Source: Anaeromyxobacter paludicola (GTDB lineage Bacteria > Myxococcota > Myxococcia > Myxococcales > Anaeromyxobacteraceae). From it: DNA of 64,000 nt. The stretch covers positions 2,852,001 to 2,916,000 of the forward strand of contig NZ_AP025592.1 in NCBI RefSeq assembly GCF_023169965.1. Direction: 5' to 3'. Positions within the stretch are counted from its first letter, which is position 1. Each line of letters opens with the position of its first letter. The notes below the pieces were generated by a model, which was not told where the DNA came from, did not search any database, and saw nothing but the letters and a program-made list of their open reading frames with translations. Made by a program: the position numbers and the translations under genes. Positions 1 to 8,399 of this stretch are shown in pieces.

Positions 1-1553
1 TCGCCGGCCTTCACCTCGGCCCAGGCGTGCCAGTAGAGCGCCGGGACGCCGTCGGCGTAGCGGGTGTAGACGAGGCCGTGCACGCCGCGGGCGGGGACGC
101 CGGCGGCGCGGGCCAGGGCGAGGAAGAGCAGCGCGTGCTCGGTGCAGTCGCCCTTGCCGGCGGCGAGCACCTCGGTGGCCCGGTCGTGGCTCGCGCCGTA
201 GACCTTCTCGAGCCGCCCGAAGACGTGGTGCACGAGCCGCGTCGAGGCGGCGAAGGTGCCGCGCGCGTCCCCGACCACCTCCTTCGAGAGGGCGGTGAGG
301 GCCGGGTCCTGCCAGTCGATCTCGGGGGTGGCCTCGAGCAGCTCGCCCTGACGGCCGGCGGCGCGCGGCGGGTCGCGCGCGGGGTCGGCAGCGCGCGGCA
401 GCCTCGCGCGGACGGTCAGCACGGTGGCGCCGCCCGGGCCGGCGGCGTAGCCCTGGCGGCCACCGTCGGTCTCGCGGCGGAAGCCGGGCGGGAGCCCCAT
501 GAGCTCGTAGCGGATCGCGCCGGGCACCGTGCGCGGCAGGTCGCGCGGCAGGGGCACGCGCGCCAGGTTGAACAGGTCCACCTGGTCGAGCCGCTTCGCC
601 ACCTCGGGCGACTCCGCCCGGGCGACCAGCGAGTCGCCGTAGCGGATCTCGGCGATGTGGCCGTCGGGGGTCACCGAGACGCGCGCCGGGAGCCGGTCGC
701 TCTCCTCCTGCTCGCGCACCACCGAGACCTCGGTCTGCACGCCGGCGCCCGCGATCGGCTCCCGGCCCAGGTAGACGTCCTCCATCTTGCGGACGCGGAG
801 CTGCTCGGTCTCGAGCTGCGGCCCCTTGACCGTGCCGCGCGTCGCCGCGGCGAGCCGCGCGGCGTCGGCCTGCTCGGCGGTCTCGCCGGGCGCGGGGAGG
901 CTGCGGCGCTCGGGAGCGGCGCCGGGCGCCGAGAGGGTCACCTCGCAGGTGGTCGGGGTGCAGCGGGCCTCGAGCGAGCGGGCGCCGCCGTCGCCCTCGC
1001 GGGCGCTCGAGAAGGAGAGGAGCCGGCCGCCGGGGCGCGCCTCGTAGACCTTCTCGTCCTTCTGCGAGCGGCGGACCTGCTTGCCGCCCACGGTGGCCTC
1101 GAGGACGGTCTCGGCCCGCGAGACGAGCACGTCGGCGCCGGCGCGCGTCTCGCGGGTGACCTGGAGCGTGGACCAGCCGGCCTTCTTGCCGACGAGGTAG
1201 AGGCCGAACCACTCCGGGCCGGCGGGGCGGCGGACGGTCAGGATGGTGGCGGGGCCGCCGGGTGGAGGGGTCGAGGTCCGTCTGGCCGCCCCTCCCTGGC
1301 CCTCCCCGCCCGGCGGGGAGGGGAGCACCGAGGGAGCCCCGGCGCCGCTCGAGCTCGATCCCTGCCCGCCCGGAGCGGAAGGGAGCACCGAGACCCCGGC
1401 GCCGCTCGGCGCCTGCCCGCCCGGCGAGGGTGAGGGCGCCGGAGGAGCCACGGGGCTCTGGGCGGCGGCGGGCGCGGGGGCCGGGCCGCGGTCCTGCCCG
1501 CGGCAGGCGGCGAGGGCGGCGGCGAGCGCGAGGGGGGCGAGCAGCTTCTTCAT
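1..1553 (-). CDS. Transglutaminase-like lipoprotein (C-terminus beyond window)
   Basis: Starts at an ATG preceded by AAGGTGG. The N-terminus (MKKLLAPLALAAALAAC) is a lipoprotein signal with lipobox LAAC, so the protein is probably membrane-anchored in the envelope. A Pro/Gly/Ser-rich linker with internal repeats covers residues about 20-95, followed by a long uncharacterised region. The last about 60 visible residues look like a transglutaminase/papain-fold core: Cys470 in GDCTEHA and His509 in YWHAWAEV. The expected third catalytic residue (Asp) would lie beyond position 1, so activity cannot be judged. This superfamily includes proteases and peptide-modifying enzymes; substrate unknown. The linker coincides with a dispersed repeat (see 1283-1430). 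It is divergent from spmA with only 57 bp between them. Confidence 0.8.
   Translation of the reverse strand, partial: MKKLLAPLALAAALAACRGQDRGPAPAPAAAQSPVAPPAPSPSPGGQAPSGAGVSVLPSAPGGQGSSSSGAGAPSVLPSPPGGEGQGGAARRTSTPPPGGPATILTVRRPAGPEWFGLYLVGKKAGWSTLQVTRETRAGADVLVSRAETVLEATVGGKQVRRSQKDEKVYEARPGGRLLSFSSAREGDGGARSLEARCTPTTCEVTLSAPGAAPERRSLPAPGETAEQADAARLAAATRGTVKGPQLETEQLRVRKMEDVYLGREPIAGAGVQTEVSVVREQEESDRLPARVSVTPDGHIAEIRYGDSLVARAESPEVAKRLDQVDLFNLARVPLPRDLPRTVPGAIRYELMGLPPGFRRETDGGRQGYAAGPGGATVLTVRARLPRAADPARDPPRAAGRQGELLEATPEIDWQDPALTALSKEVVGDARGTFAASTRLVHHVFGRLEKVYGASHDRATEVLAAGKGDCTEHALLFLALARAAGVPARGVHGLVYTRYADGVPALYWHAWAEVKAG
1283..1430. repeat. Alpha-arm repeat plus local tandem duplication, inside a coding region
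   Basis: Begins TGGCCGCCCCTCCC, then CCTCCCCGCC (1301-1310) and GGCGGGGAGG (1312-1321) form a near-perfect hairpin. Positions 1321-1430 repeat a unit of about 55 bp roughly twice (GGGAGCACCGAG ... GGCGCCGCTCG ... CTGCCCGCCCGG). It lies in frame in the linker of the lipoprotein gene and encodes repeats of the form PGGQ...GAG...SVLPS on the minus strand. The same arm recurs at 2206, 17946, 32867 and 63037. Confidence 0.7.
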
Positions 1554-1610
1554 GCCGGCCACCTTGTAACAAAAACTCGCGTCCCCGACCTTCCACGCGA
1601 GAATCGGGCC

Positions 1611-2267
1611 GTGGGCGCCATCCTGGCCGTGCTCTTCGCCGTCTCGGTGGCCGCCGCCGCCGTGAACGGGCGCATGGAGGCGCTCACCGGGGCGGTGGTG
1701 CAGTCGGCCCAGCAGGCGGTCGCGCTCGCCCTCGGGCTCGCGGGCGTGATGGCGCTCTGGCTCGGCCTCATGAAGGTGGCCGAGGAGGCGGGCCTGGTCG
1801 GCCTGCTCGCGCGGGCGGCCCGCCCCCTGCTCCGCCGGCTCTTCCCGGAGGTGCCGCCGGACCACCCGGCGATGGGCGCCATGCTCATGAACCTCTCCGC
1901 GAACCTGCTCGGGCTCGGCAACGCCGCCACGCCGTTCGGCCTCGAGGCGATGCGGCGGCTCGAGGAGCTCAAGCCCGCGCCGGGGCCGGCGAGCGACGCC
2001 CAGGCGCTCTTCTGCGCCATGAACACCGCCTCGTTGCAGCTCGTGCCGGCCACCGTCATCGCGCTCCGGGCCGCGGCGGGATCGCGGGCGCCGGCGGAGA
2101 TCATCGGCGCCACGCTGCTCGCGACCTCCTGCTCGATCGTGGTGGCGGTGGCGGCGGCGAAGGGGCTCCGGCGGCTCTACCCGGGGCCGCCCGCGCAAGG
2201 CGGCCCGGCCGACCGTCCCCCGCCCTCCCCGCCCGGCGGGGCGGGAGGAGGCGCGTCGCCGTGCTGA
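1611..2267 (+). CDS. spmA: Spore maturation protein A homologue
   Basis: 218-residue integral membrane protein of the nucleoside-recognition (Gate) domain family, closely resembling Bacillus SpmA by recalled sequence: the segments LGLMKVAEEAGLVGLL, PPDHPAMGAMLMN and GLGNAATPFGLEAM match in order. In Bacillus SpmA acts with SpmB in spore core dehydration; outside endospore formers the role is unknown. A GTG start is used at 1611, consistent with the family N-terminus. The last about 25 residues (PPAQGGPADRPPPSPPGG...) are not family-like and are encoded by a copy of the dispersed palindromic repeat. Its stop overlaps the spmB start by 7 bp, indicating translational coupling. Confidence 0.88.
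   Translation: MGAILAVLFAVSVAAAAVNGRMEALTGAVVQSAQQAVALALGLAGVMALWLGLMKVAEEAGLVGLLARAARPLLRRLFPEVPPDHPAMGAMLMNLSANLLGLGNAATPFGLEAMRRLEELKPAPGPASDAQALFCAMNTASLQLVPATVIALRAAAGSRAPAEIIGATLLATSCSIVVAVAAAKGLRRLYPGPPAQGGPADRPPPSPPGGAGGGASPC
2206..2250. repeat. Alpha-arm palindromic repeat in the 3' end of spmA
   Basis: Core CCCTCCCCGC followed by CCG and GCGGGGCGGG. It provides the final codons of spmA, just before the spmB start, and matches the arms at 1300, 17946, 32884 and 63054. Confidence 0.6.
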
Positions 2268-2797
2268 GGCACGCCCTCGAGCTCGCGAGCGCCTGGGCGG
2301 TGCCGCTCCTCGTCGCAGGCATCCCGCTCTTCGCCCTCGCCCGGAAGGTGAAGGTCTACCCGGCCTTCGTCGAGGGGGCGAAGCAGGGCTTCGAGACGGC
2401 GGTCCGGATCATGCCGCCGCTCGTGGCGGTGCTGGTGGCGCTCGGGATGCTGCGTGCCTCGGGGGCGCTCGACCTCGCGGCGCGCGCGCTCGGTCCCCTC
2501 ACCGGCCGGCTCGGGATCCCGGCGCCGGTGCTGCCGCTCCTCCTCGTGCGACCGCTCTCGGGCGGCGGCGCGCTCGGCGTGGTGGGCGACGTGCTCCGCA
2601 GCGAGGGGCCCGACTCCTACGCCGGCCGGCTCGCCTCGGTGATGGCCGGCTCCACCGAGACCACCTTCTACGTGCTCGCGGTCTACATGGGCGCGGTCGG
2701 GATCACCCGCTACCGCCAGGCGCTGCCGGCGGCGCTGCTCGCCGACCTCGCCGGGTTCGCCGCCTCGGTGCTGGTGGTCCGCGCGCTCTTCTCCTGA
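2261..2797 (+). CDS. spmB: Spore maturation protein B homologue
   Basis: 178 residues, the same length I recall for Bacillus SpmB. GTG start within the spmA stop region. Recognisable segments are YPAFVEGAKQGFETAV, RPLSGGGALGV, GPDSYAGRLASVM and GSTETTFYVLAVYMGAVGI. Multi-spanning membrane protein of the nucleoside-recognition (Gate) family that partners SpmA; transported substrate, if any, unknown. Coupled to spmA as a two-gene operon. Its last 88 bp overlap the convergent glycosyltransferase gene on the other strand. Confidence 0.88.
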   Translation: MLRHALELASAWAVPLLVAGIPLFALARKVKVYPAFVEGAKQGFETAVRIMPPLVAVLVALGMLRASGALDLAARALGPLTGRLGIPAPVLPLLLVRPLSGGGALGVVGDVLRSEGPDSYAGRLASVMAGSTETTFYVLAVYMGAVGITRYRQALPAALLADLAGFAASVLVVRALFS

Positions 2798-4326
2798 GCC
2801 TCGGGCCCGCGCTCCGGGAGCCGCCGGTAGACCACCGCGCCGCCCGGCGTCGCCACCGGCGCGTAGTGCGCGAGCAGGTAGTCCCGCAGGTCCGGGAAGG
2901 CGGCGAGCGGCACGCGCGACCAGTGGTGGATGTCGGCCGGGCCGGTGTCCACGAAGAGGGCCGGCCGGTTCGCCTCCAGGTCCTCGAGCGTGGCCCGCAC
3001 GTCGCGCTCCGAGCGGTGCGCGGCGGCGTCGAAGCCGTCGGGCAGGTGGCCGGGGTCGAAGTTCCCCTCGTGCACCGAGCAGGTGAGGTAGCGCGTCCCG
3101 GGGAGCCGCTGCGAGAGGTAGTAGATGGGCGAGAAGTGGCCCCAGACGAAGAGCCGGTCGGTGGGGGCGGTGTTCTCGCGCAGCCAGGCGGCGAGCGCGT
3201 TCGCGCGCGGCTCCTGGCCGGGGTAGTCGCGCAGGAGCCCGCGGGCCACCGCGTAGCCGGTGGTGCCGAGCACGGGGAGCGCGAGCAGCGCCGCGAGCCC
3301 GGCGCGCCGGAAGCGTCCGAGGCCGCCCCAGGCGCGGGTGATCGCGGCCAGGCCGGGCGCCGCCAGGATCGCGAGGGGCGGCGCGAACTGCAGGAAGTAG
3401 TGCTCGTAGAAGCGGCCGCCGGCGCTCACCGGGAGCCAGGTGAGGAGCAGCGTGAGCGCGAGCCCGCGGCGGATCGGATCGGGCGCGAGGGCGCGGCGCG
3501 TCTCGAGCGCGGCGAGCGCCCAGAGCAGGCCGGTCGCGCCGAGCACGCACTCGGCGAAGGAGGCGGCGAAGCGCGGCAGGGCGGCGTCGCCGGCGAGGCG
3601 CGACACGTAGAGGAAGTTCCGGGCGAAGACCCAGTCGTAGAAGGGCGCGAAGCGGCCCTGGGCCGCGAACCAGGCCGAGGTGGCGAGCCAGGGCAGCGCC
3701 GAGCCGAGCGCGAGCAGGCCGAAGCCGCGGAGCGCGCCGCGCCGCGCGCGCGGGTCCCGGGCCTCCCACAGGAGCGCGAGCCCGAGCCCGAGGTCGAGCA
3801 CCGCCGCCTGGTGCTTCACTAAGCTCGCCGCGCCGACGCAGAGTCCGGCGGCGAGGTCGAGCCCCGGCCGCCCCTCCCGCCGGGCGCGCACGAAGAGGAG
3901 GAGCGCCGCCGCCGCCGGCAGGTTCATAACCAGCTCGGCCGAGACGGACGGGAGCTCGACCATGCCGGCGAGCACCGCCGCGAAGGCGGCGCACCAGCCG
4001 GCCCGGTCGTCTCCCGTCCAGGCGCGGGCCGCGGCGCGCGCGAGGAGGGCGGTCGCGAGCACCAGGAGCACCCCGGCGAGCCGCATGGGCCAGATCGCGT
4101 AGGCGAGCCCCGAGGGCAGGAACGCCAGGTAGGCGAGCGGCGGCTTGATGTCGGCGACGTCCACGTAGAGCCGCGCCCCGGAGGCGATCGCCCGCGCCAG
4201 GATGGTGAAGTCGCACTCGTCGATGTTGAGCAGCCCGAAGGCGAACCCCGGCAGGCGGGTCGCGAGGACGAGGGCCGAGAGGGCGGCGAAGGCGCGGCGG
4301 TCGCCGGGGCGGGAGAGGAGGGTCAT
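2710..4326 (-). CDS. GT39/ArnT-like membrane glycosyltransferase
   Basis: 538 residues with about ten hydrophobic helices in the N-terminal 370 residues and a soluble C-terminal part. NIDECDF near residue 35 provides the acidic DE pair typical of GT-C enzymes in the first periplasmic loop, and VADIKPPLAYLAF is the second conserved GT39/PMT-2 loop motif. Such enzymes move a sugar from a polyprenyl phosphate donor to lipid, protein or glycan on the periplasmic side. Acceptor unknown. The final about 30 residues overlap spmB antisense, so the annotated 3' end may run past the conserved domain. Divergent from the kinase at 4432 with about 105 bp between. Confidence 0.8.
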   Translation of the reverse strand: MTLLSRPGDRRAFAALSALVLATRLPGFAFGLLNIDECDFTILARAIASGARLYVDVADIKPPLAYLAFLPSGLAYAIWPMRLAGVLLVLATALLARAAARAWTGDDRAGWCAAFAAVLAGMVELPSVSAELVMNLPAAAALLLFVRARREGRPGLDLAAGLCVGAASLVKHQAAVLDLGLGLALLWEARDPRARRGALRGFGLLALGSALPWLATSAWFAAQGRFAPFYDWVFARNFLYVSRLAGDAALPRFAASFAECVLGATGLLWALAALETRRALAPDPIRRGLALTLLLTWLPVSAGGRFYEHYFLQFAPPLAILAAPGLAAITRAWGGLGRFRRAGLAALLALPVLGTTGYAVARGLLRDYPGQEPRANALAAWLRENTAPTDRLFVWGHFSPIYYLSQRLPGTRYLTCSVHEGNFDPGHLPDGFDAAAHRSERDVRATLEDLEANRPALFVDTGPADIHHWSRVPLAAFPDLRDYLLAHYAPVATPGGAVVYRRLPERGPEAQEKSARTTSTEAANPARSASSAAGSAWR

Positions 4327-4431
4327 CCGGGGGGCCGGGTCCCGTGTACGGGGGGGTGGCGACGGGGACGGCGGCGCAGTCTAGAATGAAGCCGACGACG
4401 GAGGCCAGCCCGCGCCCCCGCCGCTCGCGCC

Positions 4432-6906
4432 ATGGCCGAGGCTCCCACCCCCATCGCAGCGCCGGCGCGCCCCGAGCCGCACGCCCCGCCGGGCGTGGCG
4501 GGCGCGCCGTTCTGGGCCTTCCTCCTCGCCTTCTTCGTCGTCGCCCTGGGCACCGCCTTCGGCAGCTACCTCCTGACCCGCGACGCGAGCCGCTTCGTCA
4601 CCTTCTGGCCGCCGGGAGGGCTCGCCGTCGGCGCCCTGCTGCTCTCGGAGCGCCGCCGCTGGGCGGTCCTGCTGGGGACCGCGGCGGTCGCGATGGGCCT
4701 CTTCAACGCCTGGAACGGACAGCCGGCCGGGATGGTGCTCGGCTTCGCCGTCACCAACGCCCTCGAGGAGCTCGTCGCCGCGAGCCTGGCGCTGCAGCTC
4801 TGCCCGGGCCGCCCCGACCTCGGCAAGGTGCGGCACGTGCTCGTGCTCCTGGCGGTGGCGCCGTTCTTCGCCTCGCTCTTCTCCGGCGTCCTCTCCGCGG
4901 CCCTCCTCGCCGCCACGCGCGACCTGCCGTTCCTCGAGAGCGCGGCGGGGCTCTGGATGGGAACCGGCCTCGGCATCCTGGTGATGGCGCCGCTGGTCCT
5001 CGCCTGGGCGCAGCCGAGCCCCGGCCGGCCCGCCCCCGGGCGCGTGGTCGAGGCCGCCCTCCTCGGCGTCGCCTTCGCGCTGAGCTCCTGGCTCGTCTTC
5101 GGCACCTGGGGACCGAGCCTCCTCCGCGACGAGTTCCTCCTCCTCCCGGTCGCCACCTGGGCGGCGCTCCGCTTCGGCCCGCGCGGCGCGACCACCGTGG
5201 GGCTCGGCACCGCCCTGGTGATGCTCTGGGCCACGGCGAACGACTACGGCCCCTTCGCGCACGGCGCGCGCGCGGCGGAGTCGGGCCTCGCCGCCGAGGT
5301 CTACCTGGCGGTGGCGCTCGTCACCTCCCTCGTGCTCGCGAGCGTGGTGGAGGAGCGGCGGCGCGGCGCGGCGGCGCTCGCGGCCTCGGAGCGCTCGCTC
5401 CGGCTCCTCGGGGCGTCCATGGACCGGACGCTCGACTGGACCACCTGCTTCACCGCGGACGGCTGGCTGGTCTACGCCAACGAGACGCTCTGCCGGTTCC
5501 TGGGGCTGCCGCGCCAGCGCGTGATCGGGCAGCAGGTGTGGAAGCTCTTCCCGGGCTCGACGCCCGAGCAGTGGCGCGACACCTTCGCGCGCGTGCAGGG
5601 CACCGGCAGCCACTCCTACGAGGGGGTGATCGCCCCGCCCGGCGGCGAGCCCATCCCAGTGGAGATCCACGCCAGCCTGGTCCGCTTCGACGACCAGGAC
5701 TACTGCGTCGCCACGGCCCACGACCTCCGGGAGCGGAAGGCGGCCGAGGAGGCGGCCCGCATGGCCGGGGTGGGCACGCTCGCCGCCGGCATGGCGCACG
5801 AGATCAACAACCCGCTCGCCTACGTGCTCGGGAACCTCTCCTGGATGCGCGAGGAGGTCGGCGCCCTCCGCTCGGCGCTGCGGACGGGCGCCGGCGAGCC
5901 CGACGGCAAGCTCGAGCAGTTCCTGCAGGTGATCCGCGAGACCGAGGAGGGCGCGACCCGGGTGCGCGAGGTGGTGCGCGACCTGAAGCTCTTCTCCCGC
6001 GCCGACGGCGAGGGCACCGGCGCGGCCGACGTCCGGCGCGTGCTGCGCGGCGCCATCAGCCTCGCCAAGAACGAGCTGCGCCACCGCGCCCGGCTCTCCA
6101 CCGAGATCGCCGACGTCCCGCCGGTCGCCGGCGACGAGCACCGGCTCGGGCAGGTCTTCCTGAACCTGATCGTCAACGCGGCGCAGTCGATCCCGGAGGG
6201 GCACGCCGACGAGAACGTGGTGCGGGTCTCCGCCCAGACCGACGCCTCGGGCGAGGTGGTGGTCGAGGTGCAGGACTCGGGCTGCGGCATGACGGCCGAG
6301 GTCCGGAACCGGATCTTCGAGCCGTTCTTCACCACCAAGCCGGTCGGCAGCGGGACCGGGCTCGGCCTCGCCATCTGCCACGGCATCGTGAAGGCCTGCG
6401 GCGGGCGCATCGACGTCGAGTCGGTGCCGGGCGCCGGCAGCCTCTTCCGCGTGGCGCTGCCGGCCGCGACCGCCGTGCCCGGGCCCGCCCCGGCGCGCGA
6501 CGCCGCCCCCGCCGCCCCGCGCGGCCGGATCCTGGTGCTCGACGACGACCCGCTGGTGGGGCGCGTCATCGGGCGCATCCTCGAGGGGCACCACGTGGTG
6601 GCGCTCACGAGCCCGCGCGACGCGCTCGAGCGGCTCGCGCGGGACACGTTCGACCTCGTGCTCTGCGACCTCATGATGCCGGAGATGACCGGCATGGACT
6701 TCCACGCGCAGCTCTCGCAGCTGCGCCCGGCCCTGGCCGAGACGCTGGTGTTCATCACCGGCGGCGCCTTCACGCCCCAGGCGCGCGAGTTCCTCGAGCG
6801 GACGCCGAACCAGCGGATCGAGAAGCCGTTCGAGCCGGCCGCCTTGCGCGGGGCGGTGGCCCGGGCGCTCACCCGCGCGAGGGCGGCGGCCGCCTCGGGC
6901 GGTTAG
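4432..6906 (+). CDS. MASE1-PAS hybrid histidine kinase with receiver domain
   Basis: 824 residues. Residues about 20-305 form a MASE1 membrane sensor (eight or so helices, including FVTFWPPGGLAVGALLL). A PAS domain covers about 325-435 (TCFTADGWLVYANETLCRFLG). The dimerisation domain has phospho-acceptor His456 in AGMAHEINNP. The ATPase domain shows Asn582 in LIVNAAQS, DSGCGM and GTGLGLAIC. A C-terminal receiver has Asp746 in LCDLMMPEMTG and the Lys of RIEKPF. The layout suggests internal phosphotransfer and an unlinked downstream regulator; no DNA-binding output is attached. Ligand unknown. Followed after 10 bp by a small gene. Confidence 0.92.
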   Translation: MAEAPTPIAAPARPEPHAPPGVAGAPFWAFLLAFFVVALGTAFGSYLLTRDASRFVTFWPPGGLAVGALLLSERRRWAVLLGTAAVAMGLFNAWNGQPAGMVLGFAVTNALEELVAASLALQLCPGRPDLGKVRHVLVLLAVAPFFASLFSGVLSAALLAATRDLPFLESAAGLWMGTGLGILVMAPLVLAWAQPSPGRPAPGRVVEAALLGVAFALSSWLVFGTWGPSLLRDEFLLLPVATWAALRFGPRGATTVGLGTALVMLWATANDYGPFAHGARAAESGLAAEVYLAVALVTSLVLASVVEERRRGAAALAASERSLRLLGASMDRTLDWTTCFTADGWLVYANETLCRFLGLPRQRVIGQQVWKLFPGSTPEQWRDTFARVQGTGSHSYEGVIAPPGGEPIPVEIHASLVRFDDQDYCVATAHDLRERKAAEEAARMAGVGTLAAGMAHEINNPLAYVLGNLSWMREEVGALRSALRTGAGEPDGKLEQFLQVIRETEEGATRVREVVRDLKLFSRADGEGTGAADVRRVLRGAISLAKNELRHRARLSTEIADVPPVAGDEHRLGQVFLNLIVNAAQSIPEGHADENVVRVSAQTDASGEVVVEVQDSGCGMTAEVRNRIFEPFFTTKPVGSGTGLGLAICHGIVKACGGRIDVESVPGAGSLFRVALPAATAVPGPAPARDAAPAAPRGRILVLDDDPLVGRVIGRILEGHHVVALTSPRDALERLARDTFDLVLCDLMMPEMTGMDFHAQLSQLRPALAETLVFITGGAFTPQAREFLERTPNQRIEKPFEPAALRGAVARALTRARAAAASGG

Positions 6907-6916
6907 ACGACCGCGC

Positions 6917-7348
6917 GTGCCCGCCCGCGTCCTGCGCTTCGCCCTCGAGGACCTCCGCCGCGCCTTCGGCGGGCTCGTGCCGGCGGGGACCGACCCGCGC
7001 CACGACACGCGCCCCTTCCGCGCCTTCCGCGCCGCGCTCCTCGAGGCCGCCGCGGCGGCCGCCGTGGCCCCGGCCGCGCTCGGGTTCTGGTGGGAGGGGA
7101 GCTACAACGGGTACTGGCTCGCCGTGTCGGTGGAGCCGCCGGAGGCGATCCCCGGCCCCTTCGCCGAGCGGGCCTGCCCGGTGGACGACGAGCGGCTCGC
7201 GCCGCCGCGCCCGGACCGCTATCCTCTGGCGGCCGTCTCGCCGGGCGCCGCCACGGTCGCCCGCGACGAGGCCGGCGCCGCGTACGAGGCCCCCTTCGGC
7301 GCCCCGACCGGCCACTTCGGCGCACCCGGCGTGAGGAGGATCACATGA
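6917..7348 (+). CDS. Hypothetical protein, coupled to quinone oxidoreductase
   Basis: 143 residues from a GTG start, family not recognised. No signal peptide or membrane helix. The N-terminal half is Ala/Arg-rich and amphipathic; the middle has aromatic GFWWEGSYNGYWLAVS, and the C-terminal third is Gly/Ala/Pro-rich. Its stop overlaps the ATG of the next gene (ATGA), and the AGGAGG serving that gene lies inside it, so the two are translationally coupled. Codon use is as GC-rich as its neighbours. It could be an accessory protein of the oxidoreductase, but nothing in the sequence proves this. Confidence 0.6.
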   Translation: MPARVLRFALEDLRRAFGGLVPAGTDPRHDTRPFRAFRAALLEAAAAAAVAPAALGFWWEGSYNGYWLAVSVEPPEAIPGPFAERACPVDDERLAPPRPDRYPLAAVSPGAATVARDEAGAAYEAPFGAPTGHFGAPGVRRIT

Positions 7349-8331
7349 GAGCGGTGACGTTCACGGGCAAGGGCGGGCCGGAGGTGGTGGCGGTGCGCGA
7401 GGTGGAGGACCCCGCGCCGGCTCGCGGCGAGGTGCTGGTGCGCGTCCGCGCCGCCGCCCTGAACCGCGCCGACCTGCTGCAGCGGCGCGGGCTCTACCCG
7501 CCCCCGCGCGGCACGCGCGACGACATCCCCGGGCTCGAGCTCGCGGGCGAGGTGGTCCGGTGCGGGGACGGCGTCACCGCCTGGAAGCCGGGCGACCGGG
7601 TCATGGCCATCGCCGCCGGCGAGGCGCAGGCGGAGCTCGCGGTGGTGCACGAGCGGATGCTCCTGCCGGTGCCGGAGGGGCTCTCCTGGGAGGAGGCCGG
7701 GGCCATCCCCGAGGCCTTCCTCACCTCGCACGACGCGCTCTTCACGCTCGGCGGGCTGCGCCCCGGCTGGCCGGTGCTGATCCACGCCGCCGGCTCGGGG
7801 ATCGCCACCGCGGCGATCCAGCTCGTGAAGGCCGCGGGCGCCGTCGCGCTCGGCACCTCCCGCTCGCCGGAGAAGCTCGAGCGGGCCGGCGCGCTCGGGC
7901 TCGCGCACGGGATCCGGGTGGGGCGCGAGGAGCCCCGGTTCGCCGACGAGGTGAAGCGGCTCACCGGCGGGAGGGGCGCGCCGCTCGTCCTCGACTTCGT
8001 GGGCGCGAGCTACCTGCCGGAGAACCTGGCCGCGCTCGCCCCCGGCGGCCGGATCGTCTGCATCGGCACGATGGGCGGCGTGAAGGGGACGCTCGACCTG
8101 GGCCTCCTGCTCCGGAGCCGGGCCACCGTGGTCGGCACGGTGCTCCGGCCGCGGCCGCTCGAGGAGAAGATCCGCGCCACCCAGGAGTTCGCGCGCGACG
8201 GCCTGCCGCTGCTCCGCGCGGGCCGGGTGAGGCCGGTGCTCGACCGGGCGCTGCCGCTCGACGGGGCGCGCGAGGCGCACGAGGCGATGGAGCGGAACGA
8301 CTCCTTCGGCAAGCTGGTGCTCACGGCGTAG
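7345..8331 (+). CDS. NAD(P)H:quinone oxidoreductase, MDR superfamily (PIG3-like)
   Basis: 328 residues. ATG at 7345 is preceded by GAGGAGG at good spacing; longer upstream reading is an artefact. Typical zinc-free MDR quinone reductase pattern: [15 protein letters not shown] start, [18 protein letters not shown] (PIG3/TP53I3-type), and a Rossmann motif [19 protein letters not shown] around residues 150-168. It likely transfers electrons from NADPH to quinones or reactive carbonyls in the cytoplasm. Coupled to the preceding small gene. Confidence 0.9.
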   Translation: MRAVTFTGKGGPEVVAVREVEDPAPARGEVLVRVRAAALNRADLLQRRGLYPPPRGTRDDIPGLELAGEVVRCGDGVTAWKPGDRVMAIAAGEAQAELAVVHERMLLPVPEGLSWEEAGAIPEAFLTSHDALFTLGGLRPGWPVLIHAAGSGIATAAIQLVKAAGAVALGTSRSPEKLERAGALGLAHGIRVGREEPRFADEVKRLTGGRGAPLVLDFVGASYLPENLAALAPGGRIVCIGTMGGVKGTLDLGLLLRSRATVVGTVLRPRPLEEKIRATQEFARDGLPLLRAGRVRPVLDRALPLDGAREAHEAMERNDSFGKLVLTA

Positions 8332-8383
8332 CGCCCGGCCGCAACCCCCGGGACGGGCCCTTCGGCGGAGGGCGGCCGCTCCG

Positions 8384-8389
8384 TACATT
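8384..8389 (+). promoter_or_regulatory. Candidate -10 box (TACATT) of the flippase gene
   Basis: TACATT lies 10 nt before the ATG at 8400, with no Shine-Dalgarno in between, and a weak TTCGGC sits 17 bp upstream. Transcription would begin almost at the start codon (leaderless). Inference from position only. Confidence 0.35.
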
Positions 8390-8399
8390 CCCGAGCGGA

